DNA of 40,015 bases from the NCBI GenBank assembly GCA_016934735.1, contig JAFGSG010000132.1, positions 1-40,015 of the forward strand, given 5' to 3'. Of the stretch, positions 26,023 to 34,832 are shown piece by piece. The stretch is from Spirochaetota bacterium. Lineage in GTDB: Bacteria > Spirochaetota > UBA4802 > JAFGDQ01. The notes below the pieces were generated by a model that saw nothing but the letters and a program-made list of their open reading frames with translations, did not search any database and had not been told where the DNA came from. The first letter of the stretch is position 1, and every line of letters starts with the position of its first letter. The position numbers and the translations under genes were made by a program.

Positions 26023-27312
26023 TTATAATAGCGCCAGTGAAAGTTCAGGTATTACCAGCAAAAGAACCAGATGTATAAGGTCGCTGATGAAAAAAGGAGT
26101 TACTCCTTTGAATACCGCTCCGGTTTTAAGGCCCATTACTCCGCTGAATGTGAACACATCCAGACCTATAGGGGGGGTTATAAGCCCTATTTGTATAAGC
26201 CTTACTACAATAACGCCGTACCATATGGGATCAAAGCCCAATGCTCTTACAGTAGGCATAAGGATCGGCACTGTAAGAATAATGACAGCATACACATCAA
26301 GCACACACCCTGCTAAGAGGTAAAATATTACGATAAGTACCATAAAGCCTACTTTTGATAAACCGAGTGATGTAACAGTGTTACAGATGAAAAACGGTAT
26401 GTCGCTTACAGTAATAAAGCGCATGAATATATATGCACCGGCTATTAATCCGATGATCATGGCTGTTGACATTGTAGTCTCAAGCACTGCTCCTTTAAAA
26501 GGGGCCCATTTAAGCCTTCTAAATGCCAATGCAATTATCATCGCACCAAATGCTCCCATCGCGCCTGCCTCGGTCGGAGTAAATATACCCGCATATATAC
26601 CTCCTATGGCTATCAGAAACACCAGTATGACCGGACCGGTAAGCTTAAGAGATACCACTTTTTCTTTAAAAGTATGGTGTTCGCCCGTAGATTTGGCCCA
26701 GCCGGGTCTAATACGGGACATAATAATAATTGTTATTACATAGAAAAGTATTTGCAGCACCCCCGGAATAACGCCTGCTATAAAAAGTTTACCTATGGAT
26801 TCCTGGGTTAGAAGACCGAAAATAATAAAAGCAAGACTGGGAGGAATCATAATTCCTATTGTCCCGCCTGCAACACATGTGCCTGCGGCAAAATCTTCTT
26901 TGTATTTGAACTTTTTCATTTCCGGCATTGCAATTTTCCCAATAGTAATTGCCGATGCCGAAGTATGGCCGCATACGGAAGCGAAGATTCCGCACGCTAC
27001 AACTGTGGCGGCAGTCAGGCCTCCTTTAAGATTTCCTATCCATTTGGAGGCGCTTATGTAAAGATCTCTGCCAAGATTGGAATTGGAAATAATTGATCCC
27101 ATCAATATAAATAAAGGAACCGTAGTTAAAGCAAGATCGGATATCTGGCTGTAAGGCTCTGTACCCACCATAAGAACTGCTTTTCTGTAACCTTCTATAT
27201 ACATATATCCTGCAAATCCGATAAGTGCCATTGCAAAACCTATCCAGACGCGCATAAATACCAGGATCAGCAGAATGATTATTCCGATTATTCCTGCAAT
27301 TTCGGGACTCAT
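26023..27312 (-). CDS. dctM: TRAP transporter large permease, DctM subunit
   Basis: The large membrane subunit of a TRAP transporter, which moves organic acids with a sodium or proton gradient. The 429-residue protein is nearly all membrane helix, with about 12 segments. It has family strings such as VPLFILMGSIISNS, CGIFASVCGHTSASAITIGKIAMPEM, GGTIGIMIPPSLAFIIFG, GIFTPTEAGAMGAFGA and the C-terminal GLITPPIGLDVF. AAGGTGG precedes the ATG. The dctQ gene lies 45 nt upstream, forming the usual Q-M pair. Confidence 0.95.
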   Translation of the reverse strand: MSPEIAGIIGIIILLILVFMRVWIGFAMALIGFAGYMYIEGYRKAVLMVGTEPYSQISDLALTTVPLFILMGSIISNSNLGRDLYISASKWIGNLKGGLTAATVVACGIFASVCGHTSASAITIGKIAMPEMKKFKYKEDFAAGTCVAGGTIGIMIPPSLAFIIFGLLTQESIGKLFIAGVIPGVLQILFYVITIIIMSRIRPGWAKSTGEHHTFKEKVVSLKLTGPVILVFLIAIGGIYAGIFTPTEAGAMGAFGAMIIALAFRRLKWAPFKGAVLETTMSTAMIIGLIAGAYIFMRFITVSDIPFFICNTVTSLGLSKVGFMVLIVIFYLLAGCVLDVYAVIILTVPILMPTVRALGFDPIWYGVIVVRLIQIGLITPPIGLDVFTFSGVMGLKTGAVFKGVTPFFISDLIHLVLLLVIPELSLALL

Positions 27313-27357
27313 GTTAATACCACCTTTTTAAAATTATTTTAATCATTCAATTTATAA

Positions 27358-27894
27358 TTATTGCTTATTATCATCAGCATGCGGCAGCGGCATAAATGCG
27401 CATGTAACATCAATATCCTTCACAACTATGAATTTTATTAAAAAGAATAACGCAGTCAGCGCCATTAAAAGATAGGCAAAAGATGTAACCAGGTAAAACG
27501 GATATTGCGGTATCTCAAGTAATTGAGATCGCGATCCTAAAAATTTCACATCCATTGCTCCATTGAAGCTTGCATACGAAATAAATAAACTTATTATGAG
27601 TACAATGAGGTAATTAAACTGATAGAAATATTTCTGGATTTTTACAGGAAAGCGGCATACAACAAGGTCCACCTTAATATGGTTATCATTGAAAGCACAC
27701 CATGCCAGACCCAGAAAACCGGCGCATATCATTATGGCAACGCTGATTTCATTGCTTCCGACTACTGCAATGCTGAAAAAAGCTCTTAAAATAACATCTG
27801 CTGCCGTCACTACCATCAAAGCGATCAGGGAAATGCCTGCCAATATAGAAGTGATAGTGACAATAGACTTGAGTATCGATTCAATTTTTTTCAC
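27358..27894 (-). CDS. dctQ: TRAP transporter small permease, DctQ subunit
   Basis: The small TRAP membrane subunit, 178 residues with four predicted helices. I choose a GTG start at 27894 because AGGAG (27902-27906 on the plus strand as CTCCT) lies seven bases upstream; an ATG at 27939 in the same frame has no such site and would add 15 basic residues. Family features are VTAADVILRAFF in helix two region, NEISVAIMICAGFLGLAWCAFNDNHIKVD and EIPQYPFYLV. It precedes dctM in the expected order. Confidence 0.88.
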   Translation of the reverse strand: MKKIESILKSIVTITSILAGISLIALMVVTAADVILRAFFSIAVVGSNEISVAIMICAGFLGLAWCAFNDNHIKVDLVVCRFPVKIQKYFYQFNYLIVLIISLFISYASFNGAMDVKFLGSRSQLLEIPQYPFYLVTSFAYLLMALTALFFLIKFIVVKDIDVTCAFMPLPHADDNKQ

Positions 27895-27970
27895 GTCTAA
27901 TCTCCTGCGCGTGTAAACAAATGCTACCACAATAGACAATTTAATTGTTACACGCAGTAATTTTAAAAAG

Positions 27971-28064
27971 ACCGTAGAGATTCAGAGGCACAGAGAATTA
28001 ATTATTAAAAAATTTTTGAACTTGAAATATAGTTTAAAACTCAGTGCCTCAATCTCTCTTCGGT
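27971..28064. repeat. Imperfect 25-bp inverted repeat element (about 94 bp)
   Basis: The left arm 27971-27995 (ACCGTAGAGATTCAGAGG then CACAGAG) pairs with the right arm 28040-28064 at 19 of 25 positions, separated by 44 AT-rich bases. GAGGCAC is exact in both arms. It lies between dctP and dctQ, so it would fold in the transcript. Arms of the GAGGCACAGAG type occur as dispersed palindromes in many bacterial genomes; only one copy is seen here. Confidence 0.5.
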
Positions 28065-28127
28065 AAACTATTCAAACCTGCTTCCGGGGAAGATATACAT
28101 TAATTTATCCTACAGAAGTAAATATAT

Positions 28128-29162
28128 TTATTTATATTTTTTTATTTTTGCCTGCATTGCTTCATAGACTTTTCTTGCCGGTTTGCCTTTGGCTTCGGTC
28201 CTGGCTATCCATTTTTCAATTGCTTCTTTACCGGCTGTATTTTTCCACTGATTGATCTGAGCAGGCTTAAGCTGTATAAATGTCTGGTTCATTTTTTTTG
28301 ATATGCCAATAAACATTTTCTCAAGCTTAAGATCAGATTCAGCAACAGCCTTTTGATACCATGAATATGCTTCCACCAGGATAGCACGGTCTTCAGCAGA
28401 GAGCTTCTTCCATAAATCCAGGTTTATTAAAACTGCCATACCGCTGTTTCCGCATCCGCCCTCGCCGAACTGGACATGGTATTTGGTAACTTCATGAAGC
28501 TTGAATACACCAAGGGGTGGGTATGCAGTAATGATATGCTGTACAACACCTTTCTGCAGACCACTGTACCAGTCCATGGGGCCTGTCTGCATAGCAATAC
28601 CGCCGCCGTATGTTGCCATTGTGCCGTAGTATCCGGTAGCTATGACCTTTTGTCCTTTCATGTCAGCCGGAACCCTTATGGGTTTTTTTACAGAATGTAT
28701 CCAGTAAGCAGGCATTGGTCTTATGGATAGAATTCTTACGTTCTTTGCTTCGTTTTCCGCTTGAAGTTCAGGGAATTCATTTAATATTTCAGTATAAATA
28801 CGGAATGCCTGCCAGTAATTCTTGAATCCCAACAGCGGCAGGTCATAAATTTCACACAATTCATGAATTCCCGGAGCTCCGCCTAAAAGATAAAGCGAAA
28901 TGTCGGCTACTCCTGTGGAAACTCCCTTAAAGGTTTCGGGGAATTTTAACAAACTGCCGGCAAGGTAGTTTGTGATCTTGATCCTTCCCTTGGATTTCTC
29001 ATCAACCATCTTTACAACATCTTTCCACAATGTTGTTGCTGGTGTACCGTCCGGATTCCAGTCATTGAATTTAAGATTAATGACTTTGCCCTGCGCATTG
29101 CTGTCAACTGCCAGCATTAATGCAAAAACTGCTGTTAGAATGAAGATTAGTGACTTTTTCAT
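28128..29162 (-). CDS. dctP: TRAP transporter solute-binding protein, DctP family, copy 1
   Basis: The periplasmic receptor that delivers the substrate to DctQM. The 344-residue protein has a cleavable signal peptide (residues 1-23, ending SNAQG) and no lipobox. The mature part has the DctP fold strings LAGSLLKFPETFKGVSTGVADIS and PADMKGQKVIATG, with IRPMPAYWIHS between them. Conserved Arg in the RPMP region is a likely carboxylate contact in this family (inference). AGGAGG precedes the ATG. It is closely similar to the next gene upstream, suggesting tandem duplication. Confidence 0.92.
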   Translation of the reverse strand: MKKSLIFILTAVFALMLAVDSNAQGKVINLKFNDWNPDGTPATTLWKDVVKMVDEKSKGRIKITNYLAGSLLKFPETFKGVSTGVADISLYLLGGAPGIHELCEIYDLPLLGFKNYWQAFRIYTEILNEFPELQAENEAKNVRILSIRPMPAYWIHSVKKPIRVPADMKGQKVIATGYYGTMATYGGGIAMQTGPMDWYSGLQKGVVQHIITAYPPLGVFKLHEVTKYHVQFGEGGCGNSGMAVLINLDLWKKLSAEDRAILVEAYSWYQKAVAESDLKLEKMFIGISKKMNQTFIQLKPAQINQWKNTAGKEAIEKWIARTEAKGKPARKVYEAMQAKIKKYK

Positions 29163-29289
29163 TCTTTACTCCTCCTGTTTTATTGTTTTTTAAAATATAT
29201 AACAAGACTTAATAGTCTGGTTATTCATATTTTTATTTTATTGCTAATTTATAATAAAAATCCTTTCTGCTTAATAAAATATTAAAGCA

Positions 29290-30348
29290 TTATAATTCAT
29301 TGTATTTCGCAATTTTTGCCTGAACTGCTTCATATATTTTTTTTGCCGGTTTGTTTTTTGCTTCGGTCTTTGCTATCCACTTTTCAATCGCCACTTTACC
29401 GCCGGTGTCAATCCATTGTTTTACTTCATCCGGAGTAAGCTGCATAAAAATGTGTCCTGCCTTTTTTGCTTTATGGATAAAAAGATGTTGCATCGCAAGG
29501 TCTGCTTTAGCTATGGACTCTTGATACCAGTTATAAGCTTCTATTAAAATTGCACGGTCCTGTGTGGAAATTTTTTTCCAAATATCAAGATTTATTAATA
29601 CAGCCATCCCGCTGTTGCCGCATCCGCCATCACTGAATTGGGTATGGTAAGTAGCTACTTTATTTAATTTAAAAATACCATATGATGTGAAATGTGTAAT
29701 GATATGCTGTACAAATCCACTTTTTAAATCATTATACCAGTCCGCAGGCCCGGGCTGTATAGCAATTCCACCTCCGTAACTTGCCATCGAACTGTAATAT
29801 CCGGTAGCAATAATCTTTTCTCCTTTCATGTCTTCCGGATTTTTAATATTTTTTTTGGTAGAATGTATCCAGTAAGGAGGCATAGGCCTTATAGATAAGA
29901 TTCTTACGTTCTTTGACTCATTCTCTTCCTGGAGTTCGGGGAATTCATTCAGTATTTCGTTATAAATGCGGAATGCCTGTTCATAATTCTTAAAACCGAG
30001 CAGCGGTATGTCAAAAATTTCATTTAATTCATGAACACCGGGTGTCGCGCCTAAAAGGTATAGTGAAATATCGGCTATTCCTGTGGAAACCCCATTAAAG
30101 GTTTGCGGAAATTTCAATAAAGTACCGGAAAGATAATTGGTAATTCTGATTCTGCCTTTTGTTTTTTTTTCGACCATCTTTGCTACATCTTTCCAATACA
30201 GCGTTGCCGGTGTACCATCGGGATTCCAGTCATTGAATTTTAAATTTAAAACTTCTGACTCAGCAGTTTTATCGATATCTTTGCCGCATGCAGAAATCAA
30301 AGTGATTGCCAAGACCATTGATAAAATTAAATATGCGGTATTTTTCAT
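29290..30348 (-). CDS. TRAP transporter solute-binding lipoprotein, DctP family, copy 2
   Basis: The second binding protein, 352 residues from the ATG at 30348. A longer frame from 30432 would overlap the butyrate kinase gene and spoil the signal. The N-terminus ends in the lipobox LISAC (Cys about 21), so this copy is a lipoprotein, unlike copy 1. The mature part is nearly parallel to copy 1: both contain LKFNDWNPDGTPAT, RILSIRPMP, GGCGNSGMAVLINLD and RAILIEAY or RAILVEAY. Only one set of membrane subunits is present, so both receptors may share it, perhaps with different substrates. No strong ribosome binding site is seen. Confidence 0.88.
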   Translation of the reverse strand: MKNTAYLILSMVLAITLISACGKDIDKTAESEVLNLKFNDWNPDGTPATLYWKDVAKMVEKKTKGRIRITNYLSGTLLKFPQTFNGVSTGIADISLYLLGATPGVHELNEIFDIPLLGFKNYEQAFRIYNEILNEFPELQEENESKNVRILSIRPMPPYWIHSTKKNIKNPEDMKGEKIIATGYYSSMASYGGGIAIQPGPADWYNDLKSGFVQHIITHFTSYGIFKLNKVATYHTQFSDGGCGNSGMAVLINLDIWKKISTQDRAILIEAYNWYQESIAKADLAMQHLFIHKAKKAGHIFMQLTPDEVKQWIDTGGKVAIEKWIAKTEAKNKPAKKIYEAVQAKIAKYNEL

Positions 30349-30379
30349 GATGTTTGTGAATTTTATAATTATAAATTTT

Positions 30380-31483
30380 TTAAAAATGGCCGTCCCATAC
30401 AGGTTTACCTGTATATATTTTTGGCTGTTCAATGCCTTGGAGCACTCTTATGGCGCCGTTTGCCATAGCTTCCATTTCAAATTCGCCCGCATATACTTTA
30501 ACAGTTGCGATGAATTTTACCATGTTAGTAATCCGTTCAACGAGATATTTATCATGAGCTATACCTCCGCTTAGTAAAATTGCATCAACCTGACCATTTA
30601 GAACCGCAGCATAAGCGCCTATGTATTTTCCTATCTGATATATCATGGCATTATAGATAAATTTTGCTTTGGAATTACCTTTCTTGATTTCAGATAGGAT
30701 TTCTTTTACATCTGATATGCCGAGATGATCAACAAGGCCGCCGTTTTTAGTGACACGGTCATATAATTCTTTTTCAGTATATTTACCGGAGAAACAGAGT
30801 TTGATCACAGCAGTTACGGGTAACGCACCTGCTCGGGTTGGTGCCATGGGACCATCACCGTTGATAACATCAGTAGAATCTATTATCCTTCCTTTAGCGT
30901 GGGCAGTTACGGAAATCCCGCCTCCAATGTGAGATATTATGAGGTTTAAATCCTCATAACGCTGGCCTGTCTCTGCTGCATATCGAATTGCATTTTCTTT
31001 CTGGTTAAGCGGATGGCCGCGGCTCTCACGGAACACACCGGCAAATCCTGTGATGCGTGCGAGTGGTTCGAATTCATCAACGTCCGGAGGATTCACAACG
31101 AATGACTTGCCGCCGTAAGTTAATGAAAAGTCATAGGCCAGCTGACTGCCGAGAATTGCCGGGTGTTTAACTGTAAATCCTACTCTTGCATGATCCAGTA
31201 AAGTGTCATTTATCATGTATGTTCCGCCTTCACAGCCGACAAGACCGCCGCCGCGTCCGACAAATGCATCAGTTCCATTAAGTGAGACGTTTTTTTTTAC
31301 GAGTTCGTTTAAAATTGTTTCTTTGCGGTAAGGAAACTGATCGCTGATTTCCTTGAATTCGTTTAATTTATTGGCATCATGAGAAACATTTGCCGAAAAT
31401 AGTTCTTCTTCTCCTTCAAAAAGCGCTATTTTCGTAGAGGTGGAACCAGGATTGATAGCAAAAACTTTATATTTTTTGGTCAT
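30380..31483 (-). CDS. buk: Butyrate kinase
   Basis: The enzyme makes ATP from butyryl (or another short acyl) phosphate and ADP. The 367-residue product fits butyrate kinase and is shorter than acetate kinase. It has the ASKHA phosphate motif NPGSTSTK (residues 11-18), ISHIGGGISVTAH with the second Gly-rich loop, NGDGPMAPTRAGALP and ILLSGGIAHD (adenosine motif). It lies 64 nt after the phosphate acyltransferase gene and 31 nt before the TRAP lipoprotein gene, so it is part of the cluster. Branched or longer acyl chains are possible substrates in this family. Confidence 0.93.
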   Translation of the reverse strand: MTKKYKVFAINPGSTSTKIALFEGEEELFSANVSHDANKLNEFKEISDQFPYRKETILNELVKKNVSLNGTDAFVGRGGGLVGCEGGTYMINDTLLDHARVGFTVKHPAILGSQLAYDFSLTYGGKSFVVNPPDVDEFEPLARITGFAGVFRESRGHPLNQKENAIRYAAETGQRYEDLNLIISHIGGGISVTAHAKGRIIDSTDVINGDGPMAPTRAGALPVTAVIKLCFSGKYTEKELYDRVTKNGGLVDHLGISDVKEILSEIKKGNSKAKFIYNAMIYQIGKYIGAYAAVLNGQVDAILLSGGIAHDKYLVERITNMVKFIATVKVYAGEFEMEAMANGAIRVLQGIEQPKIYTGKPVWDGHF

Positions 31484-31547
31484 GAAATTTTTTTTCAGAA
31501 AATTTACTTAAAATAATAATAATATAGTAATTGATGATAAAATCAAT

Positions 31548-32549
31548 TTAATATTTTGCCGCGCAGATAGCTACCATTGATACGACGCCTACAATGTCAT
31601 CGACAGGTGCACTGCGCGACAGATCGCTTATCGGCTTATTGAATCCCTGTAAAAGCGGACCGCATGCCGAAGCATGAGCAAAATTCTGGACGAGCTTAAC
31701 ACCTATATTGCCTGCATCAAGATCAGGGAATATAAGGATATTGGCTTTACCTGCAACGGTGCTCGGTTCCCTTACTTTTTTTTCTGCAACTGCAGGTGAT
31801 ATTGCAGAGTCAAGCTGCAGTTCGCCGTCTATCATGAGATCCGGCCTGCGGCTTCGGGCAATTTCAAGAGCCTGTAGAACTTTATTGACTCGCGGATGAG
31901 AAGTACTGCCTTTGGTAGAAAATGAAAGCATTGCCACGCGCGGTTCCCATCCCATCAGGCTGCGGATAGTGTCTGCTGAAGAGATCGCGATATCAGCAAG
32001 CTCTTCAGCTGTCGGATCAGGATTTACTGCACAGTCAGCGTGCGCCAGGAATTCGCCTTCAGAGCCTTTAAATCCCGGAATCGCCCAGATACCGACGCTT
32101 GATACAGTGGATATGCCTTCTTTTAAGCCGATTATCATTTGTGCAGCAAGTATTACTTCACCTGTCGTATGGTTCAATCCAGCCACAACGCCGTCGACTT
32201 CTCCTATCTCTTCCAGAATGAGAGCAAGATACAAAGGATCTTTCGACTTGCGTATCAGTGCTTTTGCCGGTAAATCTGTTTTGGTTTTTATATACCTGCT
32301 TATGTATAAATCGAGTTTCTCCAGATCTGTATTATCAATCAGTTCAATGCCATGGAGGGATATGCCGGTTTTTTCTGCCAATGCCGATATGATTTTGGTG
32401 TCGCCTATAAGCACAGGAAAAGCAATATTAAGATCAAGCGACTGCTTTGCTGCGCGGAGTATCTTTTCATCATCTGCTTCGGGAAATGCTATCTTCTTCT
32501 TATTAGATTTAGCTTTCTGATAAAGCCTGTCTAACAGCGTATTACTCAT
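31548..32549 (-). CDS. pta: Phosphate acetyl/acyltransferase
   Basis: Converts an acyl-CoA plus phosphate into acyl phosphate and CoA, giving the kinase its substrate. The 333-residue single-domain form has the C-terminal phosphotransacetylase signature: VAMLSFSTKGSTSHPRV, MIDGELQLDSAI, ANILIFPDLDAGNIGVKLVQ and ACGPLLQG. It resembles Pta/EutD more than Ptb, whose chains are shorter and lack several of these strings. Paired with butyrate kinase, the true acyl group is uncertain: propionyl, butyryl or acetyl are all possible. GGAGAG precedes the ATG. Confidence 0.88.
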   Translation of the reverse strand: MSNTLLDRLYQKAKSNKKKIAFPEADDEKILRAAKQSLDLNIAFPVLIGDTKIISALAEKTGISLHGIELIDNTDLEKLDLYISRYIKTKTDLPAKALIRKSKDPLYLALILEEIGEVDGVVAGLNHTTGEVILAAQMIIGLKEGISTVSSVGIWAIPGFKGSEGEFLAHADCAVNPDPTAEELADIAISSADTIRSLMGWEPRVAMLSFSTKGSTSHPRVNKVLQALEIARSRRPDLMIDGELQLDSAISPAVAEKKVREPSTVAGKANILIFPDLDAGNIGVKLVQNFAHASACGPLLQGFNKPISDLSRSAPVDDIVGVVSMVAICAAKY

Positions 32550-32617
32550 TTTGTAAGTTCTCTCCGTATATAATTCATGTAAAAAGGGCAGGGATGTGTT
32601 GAATCCCTGCCTTTCAC

Positions 32618-34429
32618 TTAACGGTAAATATAATCTCCTGCCACATACTTTGGAGGAATCACAGGTATCTGAAGGAATGAATCATATTTTCCTCCAGTGT
32701 GTATTATATGTTTGCCTTTGTTATCTATATCCCAGAAGAAAGGCTCAAACCATCCTTCGCGCACATAATGCCCTGCGATCTGAACTCTTATCTGCTGGCC
32801 CTTATGCCACATCTTGCTGGTAGGATATATCTCTATGTCAATCGGTACGATTTCTCCCTGAGATAGCTTCTCATTTTTTGTATGAGTCTGTACAGGCTGA
32901 AAATCTTTGGATAGCTTCGGGTCCAGGGCACGCCTTGAAACTCTGATCTTGCCCCATGCGCCGGGATGAGGCTCTCCCAGTACGGATGTGGGCAGCCAGT
33001 TTCCCTGCTTATCCAGCTTCTGGACATTAACAAATATATCCATATCATTATGGCCTTCCGCTTCAACCCACATATGAAGTTTTAAGTATCCGGTGAGTTC
33101 CGTGTCTTCTTTAAACTTCATATCGAAGTTAATGATTCCTTTTTCACCTTCATAACTGATTTTTGATTCTTTGGTGATCGGATCAAAGCTCATCGAGGAA
33201 TTAGAAGCATTGAGGTATAGCTTCTTATACTGAGTTCTTGCAAGCGGGAATTCCTTTTCAGGACGATCTGTCTGAAAATCATAATCAAATGCATCCATCA
33301 CCTCGAGGCGGACTCTCGGGGTAAGCTCCCAGCCATTGTTGATATCCTTCAGATAACGCTCAAAGAAGCGTTTCAAATCTTCAAGATATTTGTTGCCATA
33401 TGCATCCGGCCACTCGAATTCCCTGTGTGCCCGCAGCCATTTTTTTGGAGAACGTATCTTGCGGAAACATTCCATGGAGCCGCGAAGATGCATATGCTGC
33501 CAGCATGCTGTTAAATAAGTGGGTATTCTTATCTTTTCCCATCTTGGAATTTTATCCGCCCAGTATTCATTCATAAAAGGATATTTTTCTGCCATTGCCA
33601 CATTATCATCAACATATCCCTGACCAACAATGGACGAGAGGATAAAATTATTAAATCCTAGGGCAGGGATTCCGCCTTCGAAAAGCGATTCACGATACAG
33701 GTCTCCTGTGCCTTCCCATGGAGCAATACAAACAAGGTGAGGGGGCTGTTCCGCGGCAATTCTGTACTGTGTCATGCCGACTCCGGAATTCCCGTACATG
33801 CCGATCCTGCCGTTGCACCATTCCTGTGTTGCCAGCCATTCAATGAAATCATAGCCGTCGCGGGCATCCTGGGTCCCGAACATGTTTATATCCCCCTGAG
33901 AATGACCGCAGCCGCGCGGATCTACGTTGGCAATTGCGTATCCCATGCGGCACCAGTAAGCCGGGTCTGCTGACTCAAATTTTGCCATACGGGAAACTGT
34001 TCCCGGAGGAACTCCGATTACCTGCCATTCATCCATACCTTCCCCGGGGCGCTTCCCGAAATAGCTCCATGAAACAATGCACGGGATTTTCTCTGTTACA
34101 TTGACCGGCTTATAAATATCGGTGTAGATCTTAGTGCCGTCGCGCAGAGTTACCTCTACATCCTGATCACATACTATATAATCATTTGCCATTACAGTTC
34201 GCTGGTTGAATTCCGGGCAAAATCCGAAAGCAGCTCCGAGTATAGCAAAATCATTCACCTTGTCTTCCATGCCGGAGATTTTTTCATCTTCTGCAAGAGT
34301 TGAACTTGCAGCAATTTTTCTAAGTGTATCGGGCGGAACAGGAATCCTTGATTTCCTGTAAATGGTTTCCATCTCAACTCCGCCAATAATTTCTTTTTTG
34401 GATATTCTTTCAGCTTTCACTTCTTCCAT
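32618..34429 (-). CDS. CocE/NonD-type alpha/beta hydrolase
   Basis: A large hydrolase of the X-Pro dipeptidyl-peptidase / cocaine esterase superfamily, which cleaves esters or amides. I prefer the ATG at 34429 (603 residues), preceded by GGAG at 9 nt; an in-frame ATG at 34444 has no site. Family marks: LRDGTKIYTDIYKP, VDPRGCGHSQGD, the nucleophile region GRIGMYGNSGVGMTQY (Ser about 215) and the C-terminal jelly-roll (MKFKEDTELTGYLKLHMWVEAEG, IDIEIYPTSKMWHKGQQIRV). The nucleophile elbow has Gly-Val where the family usually has Tyr-Xaa, which changes the oxyanion-side residue. An N-terminal extension of about 85 residues precedes the catalytic domain. No signal peptide, so cytoplasmic. Confidence 0.82.
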   Translation of the reverse strand: MEEVKAERISKKEIIGGVEMETIYRKSRIPVPPDTLRKIAASSTLAEDEKISGMEDKVNDFAILGAAFGFCPEFNQRTVMANDYIVCDQDVEVTLRDGTKIYTDIYKPVNVTEKIPCIVSWSYFGKRPGEGMDEWQVIGVPPGTVSRMAKFESADPAYWCRMGYAIANVDPRGCGHSQGDINMFGTQDARDGYDFIEWLATQEWCNGRIGMYGNSGVGMTQYRIAAEQPPHLVCIAPWEGTGDLYRESLFEGGIPALGFNNFILSSIVGQGYVDDNVAMAEKYPFMNEYWADKIPRWEKIRIPTYLTACWQHMHLRGSMECFRKIRSPKKWLRAHREFEWPDAYGNKYLEDLKRFFERYLKDINNGWELTPRVRLEVMDAFDYDFQTDRPEKEFPLARTQYKKLYLNASNSSMSFDPITKESKISYEGEKGIINFDMKFKEDTELTGYLKLHMWVEAEGHNDMDIFVNVQKLDKQGNWLPTSVLGEPHPGAWGKIRVSRRALDPKLSKDFQPVQTHTKNEKLSQGEIVPIDIEIYPTSKMWHKGQQIRVQIAGHYVREGWFEPFFWDIDNKGKHIIHTGGKYDSFLQIPVIPPKYVAGDYIYR

Positions 34430-34513
34430 GTTATTATGCTCCATTATTATCTGAATTATTCATTTTTAATATTCAGAATATATTTGTCCTTATTAAAACA
34501 AAGAATTTAATAT

Positions 34514-34762
34514 TTAACCATCGAGCAGGCTTGCTACAAATTCAGCTGCCTCGCCGAATGTTTTCTTCCTCTTGAATTCCATATAATTAAGCTCAACGTC
34601 ATATTCCGCTTCAAGTACGGTTAAAATCTGAACAATATTTACGGATTTTGCTTTTAAATCGGCTTCGAAGTTCGTATTTGCGTTCAGTTCTTCGGGTTTC
34701 TTCTTGAAAAGCTCAGCTGCCCGACTGATTATTTTGTTAAGAATTTCTTCTTTTAATTCCAT
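34514..34762 (-). CDS. Atypical acyl carrier protein
   Basis: An 82-residue, acidic, helical protein with the acyl-carrier layout: helix one (residues 3-19), a loop ending NTNFEADL, then Ser 40 at the phosphopantetheine position and the second helix VNIVQILTVLEAEYDVEL. The usual Asp-Ser-Leu attachment motif is Lys-Ser-Val here. The Asp normally helps recognition by the carrier-protein synthase, so a dedicated synthase or partner is possible. No fatty-acid synthesis gene lies nearby; the gene sits between a hydrolase and a flavoprotein in a catabolic cluster. AGGAGT precedes the ATG. Confidence 0.8.
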   Translation of the reverse strand: MELKEEILNKIISRAAELFKKKPEELNANTNFEADLKAKSVNIVQILTVLEAEYDVELNYMEFKRKKTFGEAAEFVASLLDG

Positions 34763-34832
34763 TGTTTGACTCCTGTTTAATTACTGTATTTAATAACTAT
34801 TGTTATTAGTTATCATTGCTTTAACGGAAAAA

